From assembly GCA_038120295.1 (NCBI GenBank), contig JAYOLL010000002.1, forward strand, positions 124,001-188,000: a stretch of DNA of 64,000 bases. The letters run 5' to 3'. The notes below the pieces were generated by a model that ran no database searches, was not told the DNA's origin, and saw only the letters and a list, made by a program, of their open reading frames with translations. The first letter of the stretch is position 1, and every line of letters begins with the position of its first letter. This DNA comes from JAYOEY01 sp038120295 (GTDB lineage Bacteria; Pseudomonadota; Alphaproteobacteria; MPNO01; UBA2964). Position numbers and translations under genes: made by a program. This document shows positions 33,078 to 41,905 of this stretch, one piece after another.

Positions 33078-34074
33078 AACGAATCCTCGGATCGATAGCT
33101 GCGTAGAGAATGTCGATCGACAGATTGATGATCACGAACATCAGTGTGTAGGACAGGACCGTACCGGTGATCAGCGGGTAATCGCGACTGTTGATCGCAT
33201 CGATCAGCAGCGCGCCGCTGCCCGGCCAGGCGAAAACCGTTTCCACGATGATCGATCCCGACAACAGGGTTCCCAGTTCCAGCCCCACGACCGTGATGAT
33301 CGGAATGAGAGCGTTGCGTACCGCGTGCCGCCAAAGGACCTTGTGCTCGCTGAGCCCTTTGGCCCGCGCCGTGCGGACGAAATCCTCGTGCATGACTTCG
33401 AGCACTGACGACCGGGTTACGCGCATCAGGATTCCGAGCATGTTCGTTCCGAGCGCGATGGCAGGCAGAATGATGTAGCTGAGGCCGTCCCACACAGCTT
33501 TCCAATTCCAGTGGAGGATACTGTCCAGGATATAAAATCCTGTAATCGGGTCGTCGGCGATGCCGTATGTGCTTCGACCGGCCGATGGCAACAGGTTCAG
33601 AAAGCCGGATACGATCAGGATCAGCATGATCCCGAACCAGAAGCTCGGCATGCTGATGCCGAAAAATCCGAAAAAGGATCCGATATTGTCGACCCATGAG
33701 TTGGGCCGGGCCCCTGCCCACACGCCCAGCGGCACCCCGAAAACGATCGCGATCAGGATGGCGAAAAACGCCAGCTCTATGGTGGCGGGCAGGCGGTCGC
33801 CGATCATCAGCAGGACCGGATCGGCGTATCGGAACGACGTTCCGAGATCGCCCTGAAGTGCTGCGACGAGAAATTTCCAGTACTGAACGTAGACCGGCTG
33901 GTTCAGTCCCCAGCGTTCGCGTGCGGCCTCGATATCTTCCTGCGTTGCCTCGTCCGACAGGAGCAGGTCGGCCGGGTCGCCGGGTGCAAACTGCACCAGC
34001 ATGAAGACCAGCAGCGAAATCAGGATGATCACGGGGATCGTCCCAAGAACCCGTCGCGCGATATACTGGAACAT
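33067..34074 (-). CDS. ABC importer permease, DppB type
   Basis: 335-residue permease starting MFQYIARRVLGTIPVIILIS, characteristic of DppB/OppB. The family segments VQFAPGDPADLLL, ATIELAFFAILIAI and TARAKGLSEHKVLWRHAVRN (EAA loop) are present. It follows the binding-protein gene after a 73-base gap that holds a hairpin, a common device to keep the binding protein more abundant than the membrane components. Confidence 0.93.
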   Translation of the reverse strand: MFQYIARRVLGTIPVIILISLLVFMLVQFAPGDPADLLLSDEATQEDIEAARERWGLNQPVYVQYWKFLVAALQGDLGTSFRYADPVLLMIGDRLPATIELAFFAILIAIVFGVPLGVWAGARPNSWVDNIGSFFGFFGISMPSFWFGIMLILIVSGFLNLLPSAGRSTYGIADDPITGFYILDSILHWNWKAVWDGLSYIILPAIALGTNMLGILMRVTRSSVLEVMHEDFVRTARAKGLSEHKVLWRHAVRNALIPIITVVGLELGTLLSGSIIVETVFAWPGSGALLIDAINSRDYPLITGTVLSYTLMFVIINLSIDILYAAIDPRIRFDK

Positions 34075-34112
34075 GGTCGTTACGAACTGGCTTTTAATGA
34101 TCCGGTGAGGAT

Positions 34113-34136
34113 GCCGGGGAGGTGAACCTTCCCGGC
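34113..34136 (-). other. Intercistronic hairpin between binding protein and permease
   Basis: GCCGGG(AAGG) pairs with (CC)TCCCCGGC around a short loop. No T tract follows on the minus strand, so it is better seen as an mRNA-stabilising or partial attenuation hairpin after the binding-protein gene than as a full terminator. Confidence 0.5.
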
Positions 34137-34147
34137 AGCTTTTCCTC

Positions 34148-35680
34148 TTACTTCACAACGATGTCCGAGCCCCAGATGCGTCCGGTGGGGGTCGGCTTGT
34201 AAGCGACGCTCTTGGAAATGCCATAGAGCAGCTTGTGCCGCCACATGAAGCAGGCGGGCTGTTCCTTGACGATTTCCGCGAAAGCCTGGTTGATGACCTT
34301 CTTCCGTTCTTCCGGGTCGAAAGTCGCGCGTTCCTTCTGAAGGAGGCTGTCGACCTTCTTGCTCGAGAAGCCGATCCGCGGAGAGCCGCCGGTCTCGAAG
34401 TACTGCGCGAAGGCAGGGGACGGGTCGACTACGCCGCCGCGGCCCATGTAGTAGAACGGTACCTTGCCCTTTTGAACGTTTGCCCAAAGGGTCGGCCATT
34501 CCGGGGTCTTGAGGGTCGCGTCCAGGCCGATCGCCTTGAGCATCGGAATCATCGATTCCGTGACCTGCTTGTCATTGACGTAGCGGCCAACCGGCGTCGA
34601 AAGGGCCACTTTGGTCCCTTTCAGCCCGGCTTTCTCAATCATCGCCTTGGCTTTTGCGACATCGTACTCAACCTTCATCTGGGCCGCCGCCTCGGCGTTG
34701 TAGCCGTACTGGCCGGGGCCGATTGGGGCATCCAGACGCTGAGCCTGATCTTTCAGGATCGCCTTGATGATACCGTCCCGGTTGATGGCGTGGCAGACAG
34801 CCTTGCGCAGGACCGGGTTGTCCCAGGGCTTGAATTTCGGGCTCATCGCCAGAAACATCAGCTCGACCGACGATGTCGGTACGAGGTCGGCGTTCTTCGC
34901 CTGGTCGATCCGGACCGCGAGGTGAGGCGGGATGAACTGGGCGATCTGAATTTCCTGGTTGATCAGCGCGGTTACACGTTGTTCCGGCTCGCGCATGACC
35001 CGGAACATCAGCTCATCCGGCATTGATGGCTTCGCCCAGGGGTTGCCTGCGTCCTTTTCAAGAACGATCCGCTGACCGATCGCGATCTGTTTGAGCTTGT
35101 AAGGTCCCCAGCCCCACGGGTGTTCCCGGTCGGCGGTCCGCGCACCGTGCTTGTCGTACAGGTCCTTGCCCGTGATCATGACGCGGTCGAACAGGAATTC
35201 GAGCAGCGGCGCCGTCGGCTTCTTGGTGGTCACGCGAACGGTGTACTTGTCGATCGCTTCGGTTTTCGCGACGTGCTTGACGTTCTGCGTCTGACGACTC
35301 TGCTTGTCGTTCTTCATGCGCCAGAAGGAATGGACAACATCGGCAGACGTCAGCTCCTTGCCGTCATTGTGGCGTTTCAGGCCCTTGCGCAGATAGAACG
35401 TCCAGACATTGGGGTTCTGCTTGTCCGTTTCCCACCGTTCCGCAAGCATTCCCTTGTAGGCGCCCGCTTCGAAGTCGAAGTAACCGAGGCATCCGTATAC
35501 CTGACACCAGATGCCGTACCCCATCGAGATGCTGTCGCCATGCGGGTTATGGCTCGAGATGGTTTCGGTCGCGCCGACCGCTACCCGGCTCTTTGCGTTC
35601 GCGGACGACAAGGCCGCCGCCCCCGTGACAAGGGCCGCCATGGCGAGGGCGGACACCATACCCATTCCTGTTCTTCGCAT
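34148..35680 (-). CDS. ABC importer substrate-binding protein, peptide/nickel family 5
   Basis: Periplasmic binding protein of about 510 residues. The signal peptide runs from MRRTGMGM to ANA (cut near residue 29). The mature part shows the family 5 features: LAERWETDKQNPNVWTFYLR, GLKRHNDGKELTSADVVHSF, WDNPVLRKAVCHAINRDGII, and GPGQYGYNAEAAAQMKVEYD. The start at 35680 has GGAGGATC upstream and opens the signal peptide; a longer in-frame ATG at 35857 lies inside the DppF-type gene. The ligand is unknown. The gene order ATPase-ATPase-binding protein-permease-permease is unusual in placing the ATPases first. Confidence 0.92.
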   Translation of the reverse strand: MRRTGMGMVSALAMAALVTGAAALSSANAKSRVAVGATETISSHNPHGDSISMGYGIWCQVYGCLGYFDFEAGAYKGMLAERWETDKQNPNVWTFYLRKGLKRHNDGKELTSADVVHSFWRMKNDKQSRQTQNVKHVAKTEAIDKYTVRVTTKKPTAPLLEFLFDRVMITGKDLYDKHGARTADREHPWGWGPYKLKQIAIGQRIVLEKDAGNPWAKPSMPDELMFRVMREPEQRVTALINQEIQIAQFIPPHLAVRIDQAKNADLVPTSSVELMFLAMSPKFKPWDNPVLRKAVCHAINRDGIIKAILKDQAQRLDAPIGPGQYGYNAEAAAQMKVEYDVAKAKAMIEKAGLKGTKVALSTPVGRYVNDKQVTESMIPMLKAIGLDATLKTPEWPTLWANVQKGKVPFYYMGRGGVVDPSPAFAQYFETGGSPRIGFSSKKVDSLLQKERATFDPEERKKVINQAFAEIVKEQPACFMWRHKLLYGISKSVAYKPTPTGRIWGSDIVVK

Positions 35681-35729
35681 TTGATCCTCCTGTGATCTGT
35701 TAGCTACTGGTTTCAGGGTCTGTAATTTT

Positions 35730-36734
35730 TTACTCAACGCACACTTCACCGGTTCCCGGTTTCCGGGAGCCGGACGAGGTGAAGAGATGGCACGCGACGG
35801 CGTGGTCTCCGCTCTCCACGAGTTCGGGTTCCTTTTCGGAACAGATTTTTTCGGCAAACGGACAGCGGGGATGAAAGCTGCATCCGCTTGGCGGGTTGAT
35901 GGGGCTCGGAACGTCGCCTTCCAGAACCATGCGATCGCTTTTTCGGCTCGGGTCCGGTACGGGCACTGCAGACATCAGGGCCCGGGTATAGGGGTGGAGG
36001 GCCTCTCCGTATATTTTGCCGGCGGGCGCCATTTCCACGATCTTGCCAAGATACATCACCGCGACCCGGTCGCTGACATGTTCCACGACCCTGAGATCGT
36101 GAGAAATGAACAGATAGGTTAGGCCGAACTCTTCTTGCAGGTCCTTGATAAGGTTCAGGACCTGCGCCTGAATTGAGACATCGAGAGCGGAAACCGCCTC
36201 ATCGGCGATGATAAGCTTGGCATCAACCGCGAGCGCCCGTGCAACGCCGATCCTCTGTCTCTGGCCGCCGGAGAATTCGTGAGGATACCGGTAGTAGTGT
36301 TCGTCACGGAGGCCAACCTTTTCCAGCAGGGCCATCACCCGCGTCTTGAGATCGTCGCCTTTCGCCAGATTATGGATCTTCAGTCCTTCGCCGATGATTT
36401 CGCCGACGCGCATGCGCGGATTCAGCGAGGCATAGGGGTCCTGAAAAATCATTTGAATATTGCGCCGCATGTCCCGCATTTCGGGACCTGACATCCGGGT
36501 GATATCGGCGCCGTCGTATATGACCTTGCCGTCGGTTGGTTCGATCAGCCGGATAATGCAGCGGCCCAGCGTCGACTTTCCGCACCCCGATTCACCCACA
36601 AGCCCCACCGTTTCGCCTTCGCGCACGTCGAACGAAACGCCGTCGACGGCCTTCACGCTTGCGGTTTCGCGGGAGAAAAAGCCTCCGTTGACCGGGAAAT
36701 ATTTTTTCAGATCGTGAACCTGAAGTAACGCCAT
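35730..36734 (-). CDS. ABC importer ATPase, DppF type
   Basis: Cytosolic ATPase of the oligopeptide/dipeptide family, about 334 residues. Walker A GLVGESGCGKSTLG, signature FSGGQRQRIGVARALAV, Walker B LIIADEAVSALDVS and H-loop LFISHDLRVV are complete, with the C-terminal extension containing CSFHPRCPFAEKICSEKEPE typical of this group (cysteine cluster). I use the ATG at 36734, next to the stop of the DppD-type gene; the in-frame ATG at 36782 overlaps that gene. Confidence 0.93.
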   Translation of the reverse strand: MALLQVHDLKKYFPVNGGFFSRETASVKAVDGVSFDVREGETVGLVGESGCGKSTLGRCIIRLIEPTDGKVIYDGADITRMSGPEMRDMRRNIQMIFQDPYASLNPRMRVGEIIGEGLKIHNLAKGDDLKTRVMALLEKVGLRDEHYYRYPHEFSGGQRQRIGVARALAVDAKLIIADEAVSALDVSIQAQVLNLIKDLQEEFGLTYLFISHDLRVVEHVSDRVAVMYLGKIVEMAPAGKIYGEALHPYTRALMSAVPVPDPSRKSDRMVLEGDVPSPINPPSGCSFHPRCPFAEKICSEKEPELVESGDHAVACHLFTSSGSRKPGTGEVCVE

Positions 36735-36735
36735 G

Positions 36736-37701
36736 TCAGGCAACCTTGTGACAGGCGGCAAGGTGCTCCGCCTCGATATCAATGAGCGCGGGCTGCGTTG
36801 CCGCGCACGCGTCGTCGGCCCGATCGCACCGCGTTCTGAACCGGCAGCCTGACGGCCAGTCGAGAGGGCTGGGCACGATGCCGGGTATGGCGTTCAGCCT
36901 GGCGCGCTTCTCGCCGACTCCCGGCAGCGAGTTCATCAGGCCGATTGTGTAAGGGTGCTTCGGTCGCGAAAAAATGATCTCCGGCGCAGCGCGCTCCACG
37001 ATCTTGCCGGCATACATGACCGCGACGTCGTCGGCCTGTTCCGCGACGACACCCAGGTCATGGGTGATCAGCAGGACAGCCATTTCGAAACGATCCTGCA
37101 GTTCGGCGATCAGGTCGAGGATCTGCGCCTGAATCGTTACGTCAAGGGCCGTCGTCGGTTCGTCCGCAATGAGCAGACTGGGATTGCAGGACAAAGCCAT
37201 CGCAATCATGACGCGCTGGCGCATGCCCCCGGATAGCTGGTGGGGATAGTCCCAGACCCGTTTTTCCGGTTCCGCGATCTTGACGAGACGTAGCATCTCG
37301 ATGGCCCGGTCGATGGCCTCCTTCCGCTTCGTCTTCTGATGAAGCTGTATGACCTCTATGATCTGGTCGCCGATTGTAAAAACGGGATTCAGGGACGTCA
37401 TCGGTTCCTGAAAGATCATCGAGATCTCATTGCCGCGGATGCGGCGCATCTCGTCATCCGAGACCAGGGAGAGGTCCTTGCCCTTGTAGAGAATCTGACC
37501 GCCGACGATCTGTCCCGTTCCCTTGGGCAACAGTTTCATGACGGACAGGGCGGTGACGCTCTTGCCGCATCCGGATTCGCCGACGAGACCCATGGTCTTG
37601 CCGGCCCCAATAGAAAAACTTACGCCGTTAACGGCCCGAACCTCACCGTCGCTCGTAAAGAACGATGTCTGCAGGTCGGCAACTGTTAACAGGCTCGCCA
37701 C
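36736..37701 (-). CDS. ABC importer ATPase, DppD type
   Basis: 321 residues. Walker A GLVGESGCGKSVTALSVM, the MIFQEPMTSLNPVFTIG segment, signature LSGGMRQRVMIAMALSC, Walker B LLIADEPTTALDVT and H-loop LLITHDLGVVAEQAD are intact, with the C-terminal CRFRTRCDRADDACA cysteine segment. It is the first gene of the transporter operon (ATPase, ATPase, binding protein, permease, permease, isochorismatase). Confidence 0.93.
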   Translation of the reverse strand: MASLLTVADLQTSFFTSDGEVRAVNGVSFSIGAGKTMGLVGESGCGKSVTALSVMKLLPKGTGQIVGGQILYKGKDLSLVSDDEMRRIRGNEISMIFQEPMTSLNPVFTIGDQIIEVIQLHQKTKRKEAIDRAIEMLRLVKIAEPEKRVWDYPHQLSGGMRQRVMIAMALSCNPSLLIADEPTTALDVTIQAQILDLIAELQDRFEMAVLLITHDLGVVAEQADDVAVMYAGKIVERAAPEIIFSRPKHPYTIGLMNSLPGVGEKRARLNAIPGIVPSPLDWPSGCRFRTRCDRADDACAATQPALIDIEAEHLAACHKVA

Positions 37702-38007
37702 GTGTACCCTTCCTCAATTCCTGAGCAAAGAACCCACTACGCAAACATCGTGCCAACTTTTCCGCAGTTTGGAAACCCCTGTAAAACCGCGATTCTCTGC
37801 GAAACCCGCCCGGAGCCCCTGTCAGCTACCGCCAGGGGCGCACAAAAACAGATCACGCCTGTGCCTTATAAGTGGGCAGATCGCCCGCTGTTGCCCCTCG
37901 TGGTGAAGATGAATTTTACCTGTACATGTTCTCGAATCCGCATACCCCTCGGGTACGAATGACGAGAGACGGTTCCGTTCGAACCCTGAAGGGCATAAAT
38001 TCGTGAC
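37702..38007. other. 306-base divergent intergenic region
   Basis: The region separates the transporter operon (minus) from the Mla-like ATPase gene (plus). I see no gene in it. It holds small inverted repeats (TACCC/GGGTA at about 37950-37963 and GGTTC/GAACC at about 37971-37985) but no convincing promoter hexamers. Promoters for both flanking units must lie here. Confidence 0.5.
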
Positions 38008-38790
38008 ATGGCGGACGAAAAGACACCCATTCTGAAATTCGACGGCGTCACCAAGGGCTTTTCCGGCAATCGGGTCCTGCAGGGTATCGAGCTCGAGGTG
38101 GCGGAAGGGGATTCCCTCTGCCTGATCGGCACGTCGGGATGCGGCAAATCGCTCATGTTCCGGTGCGCCCTTGGTCTGGTCCGGCCCGACAGCGGTCGGG
38201 TCCTGATAAACGGGACCGATGCCGCTTCGATGAAGGCCGGTCAGCGGCAGGTTTTCGAGCGTCAGCGCGGCGTTCTGTTTCAGTACGGCGGTCTGTTCGA
38301 CAGCCTGACGGTCTGGGAAAACGTGTGTTTCCAGCTGCTCAACGTGGATGATATGGACCCGGCGGATGCACGCGACCTCGCAGCTGAAAAGCTGAGAGCC
38401 GTAGGGCTTTCGCCCGATGTCTGCGATCTGTTTCCCAGCGAATTGTCGGGCGGCATGCAGAAACGCGTGGGTTTCGCCCGGGCGATCGCCAGCGACCCGC
38501 AGATTCTTTTCCTCGATGAGCCGACCGCCGGGCTCGACCCCATCATGTCGAACGGGATTTCGAGGTTTGTCGCCGACAATATTTCGGCGCTTGGTGCGAC
38601 GACCATTTCAATATCGAGTGATTTGAAGACGGTGGAAAGGGTATCCCGGCGCGTCGCCATGATCCATGGCGGCAGGATCGTCTGGGACGGTCTGACGTCT
38701 GACCTGTACAGGTCGGGAAACGATTTCGTGCACCAGTACGTCAACCGGCTGGCCGACGGGCCGATCGACACCTACGGCCGTCAGAGATAG
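38008..38790 (+). CDS. Orphan ABC ATPase, MlaF-like, with Ser in the H-loop
   Basis: 260-residue ATPase closest to the MlaF/Ttg2A family of lipid (MCE) transporters. Walker A GTSGCGKSLMFRCALGL, Q-loop region GVLFQYGGLFDSLTVWENV, signature LSGGMQKRVGFARAIA and Walker B ILFLDEPTAGLDP are intact. The H-loop histidine is replaced by Ser204 (TISISSDLKTVERVS instead of the usual SHD or THD). No MlaE-type permease, MCE or STAS partner is adjacent; the flanking genes are unrelated. It either serves a remote transporter or has changed function. The H-loop His contacts the gamma-phosphate, so activity may be weak. Confidence 0.82.
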   Translation: MADEKTPILKFDGVTKGFSGNRVLQGIELEVAEGDSLCLIGTSGCGKSLMFRCALGLVRPDSGRVLINGTDAASMKAGQRQVFERQRGVLFQYGGLFDSLTVWENVCFQLLNVDDMDPADARDLAAEKLRAVGLSPDVCDLFPSELSGGMQKRVGFARAIASDPQILFLDEPTAGLDPIMSNGISRFVADNISALGATTISISSDLKTVERVSRRVAMIHGGRIVWDGLTSDLYRSGNDFVHQYVNRLADGPIDTYGRQR

Positions 38791-38841
38791 GGCTCTTCCG
38801 GTTCTGAATCGCCTTCCCGAGCCGTCTGAAACGGTCGTCCG

Positions 38842-40182
38842 TTACTCCGCCGCGGCCGCACCGGCATAGCGGCTCTCCGGCACGCGCAGCCCGAGCAGGT
38901 CGCGCAGCGTGTTGCCTTCGTACTCCTTGCGGTAGAGGCCGCGGTTCTGCAGCTCCGGCACGACCAGGTCGACGAACGATTCGAACTCGTCCGGGAACAT
39001 CGACGGGATGATGTTGAAGCCGTCGCAGGCGCCGTTTTCGAACCAGTCCTGCATCGCGTCGACGACGTCGGTGGGCGTGCCGACAAGCACCATGTGGCCG
39101 CGCGCTGCGGCGAAATGCTCGTAAAGCCTGCGCAGCGTCCACCCTTCCTTCCGAGCGAGATCGAGCATCTGGCCCGACCGTGTGCCGACATCGTCGACCG
39201 CCTCCAGATGCAGGTCGTCCATCTTCGTGTCCGGATCCTGATCGGTTACGTCATGGCCGAGCCTGCGCGACAGGAAGGCGAGCCCGTGGTCCGGGTGGAT
39301 CAGGTCCTGCAGTTCGTCGGCCTTGGCCTGCGCTTCCTCGCGGGTTTCGGCCACGGTCACCGACAGGCCCGGCAGGATCTTCAGGTCGTCGGGCTGACGG
39401 CCGTACTTTGCGAGCCGCGCCTTCACGTCCGAATAGAACGCCTGGGCGATATCGATGCTCTGGCTCGCGCCGAAGATCACGTCCGCCGACCGGGCGGCCA
39501 GCTCACGTCCCGGCTCCGAGGCGCCGGCTTGCACGATGACCGGCTGACCCTGCGGCGAGCGCGGTACGTTGAGCGGTCCTTCGACCTGGAAATGCTTACC
39601 CTTGTGGTTGAGGACATGCATCCTGTCCCATTCGAAGAAGGTGCTGGTTTCGCGGTCGCGCACAAACGCGTCCGCATCCCAGCTGTCCCACAGCCCCCTG
39701 AGGACATCGAGATATTCCTCAGCGATTTCGTACCGATCGGCTTTCGCGAGATGCGCGTCCTGGCTGTAATTCAGCGCCGAGCGCGGGTTGCCGGTGGTGA
39801 CGATATTCACCCCGGCGCGGCCCTGGCAGATCAGGTCCAGCGTGGCGAACATCCGGGCGACCGTGAAGGGAGGGTCGAAGCTGGTGCTTCGCGTACACAC
39901 CAGACCGATATGTTTCGTGAGCGGCGCCAGCGCCGACAGCAGCGTAAAGGGTTCCAGCCAGGCGGAGTAATGCTGACGGTTAAGCGCCTTGTCGACCGTC
40001 GTCCAGGCCGTCGGGGTATCGGCGGAGAACAGCATGTCGAACAGACCGCGTTCGGCTGTCTGCGCCATATCGATAAATCGGTCGAAATTCTCGTTGGCGT
40101 CGTGGAACGAGTTGGGGTGGCGCCAGGACGCGATGTGATGGCCTGTGGGACGGATGAACAGGCCGAGTTTCATTTCGGACAT
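38842..40182 (-). CDS. LLM-class flavin-dependent monooxygenase, NtaA/DszA type
   Basis: 446-residue luciferase-like monooxygenase of the NtaA/SnaA/DszA subgroup. Segments: MKLGLFIRPTGHHIASWRHP, RAGVNIVTTGNPRSALNYSQ, EYLDVLRGLWDSWDADAFVR, QGQPVIVQAGASEPGRELAA and ADVIFGASQSIDIAQAFYSD. It needs reduced FMN from a separate reductase, none of which is nearby. Enzymes of this kind open C-N or C-S bonds in chelators, sulfur heterocycles or herbicides. I use the ATG at 40182 (GGAGA upstream); 27 extra residues from 40263 look non-coding. It is the last gene before the orphan ATPase, 89 bases after the AhpD-like gene. Confidence 0.88.
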   Translation of the reverse strand: MSEMKLGLFIRPTGHHIASWRHPNSFHDANENFDRFIDMAQTAERGLFDMLFSADTPTAWTTVDKALNRQHYSAWLEPFTLLSALAPLTKHIGLVCTRSTSFDPPFTVARMFATLDLICQGRAGVNIVTTGNPRSALNYSQDAHLAKADRYEIAEEYLDVLRGLWDSWDADAFVRDRETSTFFEWDRMHVLNHKGKHFQVEGPLNVPRSPQGQPVIVQAGASEPGRELAARSADVIFGASQSIDIAQAFYSDVKARLAKYGRQPDDLKILPGLSVTVAETREEAQAKADELQDLIHPDHGLAFLSRRLGHDVTDQDPDTKMDDLHLEAVDDVGTRSGQMLDLARKEGWTLRRLYEHFAAARGHMVLVGTPTDVVDAMQDWFENGACDGFNIIPSMFPDEFESFVDLVVPELQNRGLYRKEYEGNTLRDLLGLRVPESRYAGAAAAE

Positions 40183-40271
40183 CGGGGGGTCTCCTTGGCG
40201 TGTGCGGTTACCTAGAACGATACGGCGCTCTGCAGGGTTTTGACAAGGGAGCGGGCGCGGCAACGACGCGT

Positions 40272-40877
40272 CTAGTCGGCCGTCTCATTTCCTCCATGCT
40301 GGCCAATGGCCCAGCCGATTTCGGCCAGGTTCTCTTCCGCAAAATGCCGCGGCTTGTCTTCCAGCGTGAGCGCGAGCCCGGATTGCCAGCGCGTCAGGAA
40401 GCCGAACAGAGAGATCACCGCCATGATTTCCAGCATCTGCGCCTCGGTGAAATGCGGCCGCAAGGCGTCGAACAGCTCGTCGTCGACCGAGGCGGGTGCA
40501 GCGGCGGATGCGCGCGCGACCGCCAGGGCGGCGCGTTCGGCATCGTCGAACTGAGGGTCGGAATCGCTGTTCATCACCGCCCGGATTTTCTCTATCGGAA
40601 CGCCTGCCTCGAACGCTGCTTCCGCCGTGTGCGCCATCGAGTAAGGGCATTCGGCGATCCGGGCGACGGTATGGGCGATCAGGCGCCTGAGCGGGGCGGG
40701 CACGTCGCCGGGTTTCAGGTAGACCTCCGAGATCAGCCGGTACCAGGCGTCGAGCATCTCCGGCCTGTTTGCCATCACCCGGAGCGTCATCGGCACGAAG
40801 CCGAGCCGAGCGTCGCACTGATCGAACAGGGCGGCCTGTTCGGCCGTAGGGGTCTCCGGCGGCGCTATGCGGGTCAT
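40272..40877 (-). CDS. Carboxymuconolactone decarboxylase / AhpD-like protein
   Basis: 201-residue alpha-helical protein of the CMD/AhpD superfamily. The core VARIAECPYSMAHTAEAAFE carries one Cys and a His in place of the CxxC redox pair, as in peroxidase-related members. It is translationally coupled to the amidohydrolase upstream (ATGA overlap at 40874-40877). Such genes often accompany aromatic-ring catabolism, either as carboxymuconolactone decarboxylase-like enzymes or in coping with peroxide. The substrate is not identifiable. Confidence 0.78.
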   Translation of the reverse strand: MTRIAPPETPTAEQAALFDQCDARLGFVPMTLRVMANRPEMLDAWYRLISEVYLKPGDVPAPLRRLIAHTVARIAECPYSMAHTAEAAFEAGVPIEKIRAVMNSDSDPQFDDAERAALAVARASAAAPASVDDELFDALRPHFTEAQMLEIMAVISLFGFLTRWQSGLALTLEDKPRHFAEENLAEIGWAIGQHGGNETAD

Positions 40878-41887
40878 GAGCCCTCGTCGAGCCGCAGCAG
40901 CCGGCTTGCGTTGCCGCCCAGGATCAGCGCCTGCGCTTCTTCGTCGATCCCGGCATGTTCGGTGACGATTTCGACCGGGTAGTCGTAGCCCATCCCGAAA
41001 CAGTAATCGCTGCCCAGCATAACGCGGTCCGCGCCGACGCGGTCGATCAGATAGGCCAGCAGCGGGCCGTCATGGGTGATGGTGTCGTAATAGAACCGGG
41101 TCAGATATTCCTCGGGCGATTTGTCGGGAATTTTCTCGCGAAGCGGCGGGATTTCCTTCCAGGCATGCGCCATGCGCCCGATCACCGAGATCAGCGCGCC
41201 GCCGGCATGCGGCAAGCAGATTTCCAGCTTCGGGAACCGGTCGAGGATGCCGTCGAAAATCAGGTAGGCGGCGGCTACCGCGTTGTCGAACGGGTTGCCC
41301 AGCGTGTTGACGAAATGCCAGCGGCTCAGCCGTTCCGCCCCGATCACCCGCACCGGATGGAGGAACAGCGGCAGGCCGTATTCCTCCAGCCGCTCGTAAA
41401 CCGGAAAGAACGCCTCGTCCGACAGTTCCCGGTCTCGCACATGGGTCGCGGCATAGACGCCGCGCATGCCCGGCATGTCAGCGATACGATCCACCTCCTC
41501 GACCGCGAGATCGGGCTCGTGCATCGGCGGCACCGCGAAGCCGATAAGACGGTCGGGATGCGCCACGTGTGCAGCGGCGATGCCGTCATTGAAGGCCCGG
41601 CACAGTTTCGGGCCGAGATCGCGTCCCGCCCAGTAGACCATCGGTACGGTCAGCGACAGTGCGTGCACATCGACCTTGCGCTCGTCCATGTCGGCGATGC
41701 GTGCCTCCAGATCGGTAAAGCTCGCCTGCAAGGGCGGCATCTGCATCTTGCCGAGCTTGATGCTGAATCCCTTCGGGTTGCTGCGGTCGACGGCAGCGTC
41801 GAACGGCGCGCCTTCCTCCTCGATCAGTTTCAGAAATTCTTCGGGATAGTAATGGGCATGAATGTCGATCGTTTTGCGGTCCGGCAT
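40874..41887 (-). CDS. Amidohydrolase-family protein, ACMSD-like decarboxylase
   Basis: 337-residue TIM-barrel metallo-enzyme resembling 2-amino-3-carboxymuconate-semialdehyde decarboxylase and gamma-resorcylate decarboxylase. The HxH metal pair is in IDIHAHYYPEEF; further ligands lie in YGLPLFLHPVRV, LEICLPHAGG and VMLGSDYCFGMG, so the metal site is complete, in contrast to the amidohydrolase at 28887. It lies downstream of the molybdenum hydroxylase and is coupled to the CMD gene, consistent with a ring-cleavage or decarboxylation step in an aromatic acid pathway. Confidence 0.85.
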   Translation of the reverse strand: MPDRKTIDIHAHYYPEEFLKLIEEEGAPFDAAVDRSNPKGFSIKLGKMQMPPLQASFTDLEARIADMDERKVDVHALSLTVPMVYWAGRDLGPKLCRAFNDGIAAAHVAHPDRLIGFAVPPMHEPDLAVEEVDRIADMPGMRGVYAATHVRDRELSDEAFFPVYERLEEYGLPLFLHPVRVIGAERLSRWHFVNTLGNPFDNAVAAAYLIFDGILDRFPKLEICLPHAGGALISVIGRMAHAWKEIPPLREKIPDKSPEEYLTRFYYDTITHDGPLLAYLIDRVGADRVMLGSDYCFGMGYDYPVEIVTEHAGIDEEAQALILGGNASRLLRLDEGS

Positions 41888-41905
41888 GGCGTGGGTCCTC
41901 TCCTG

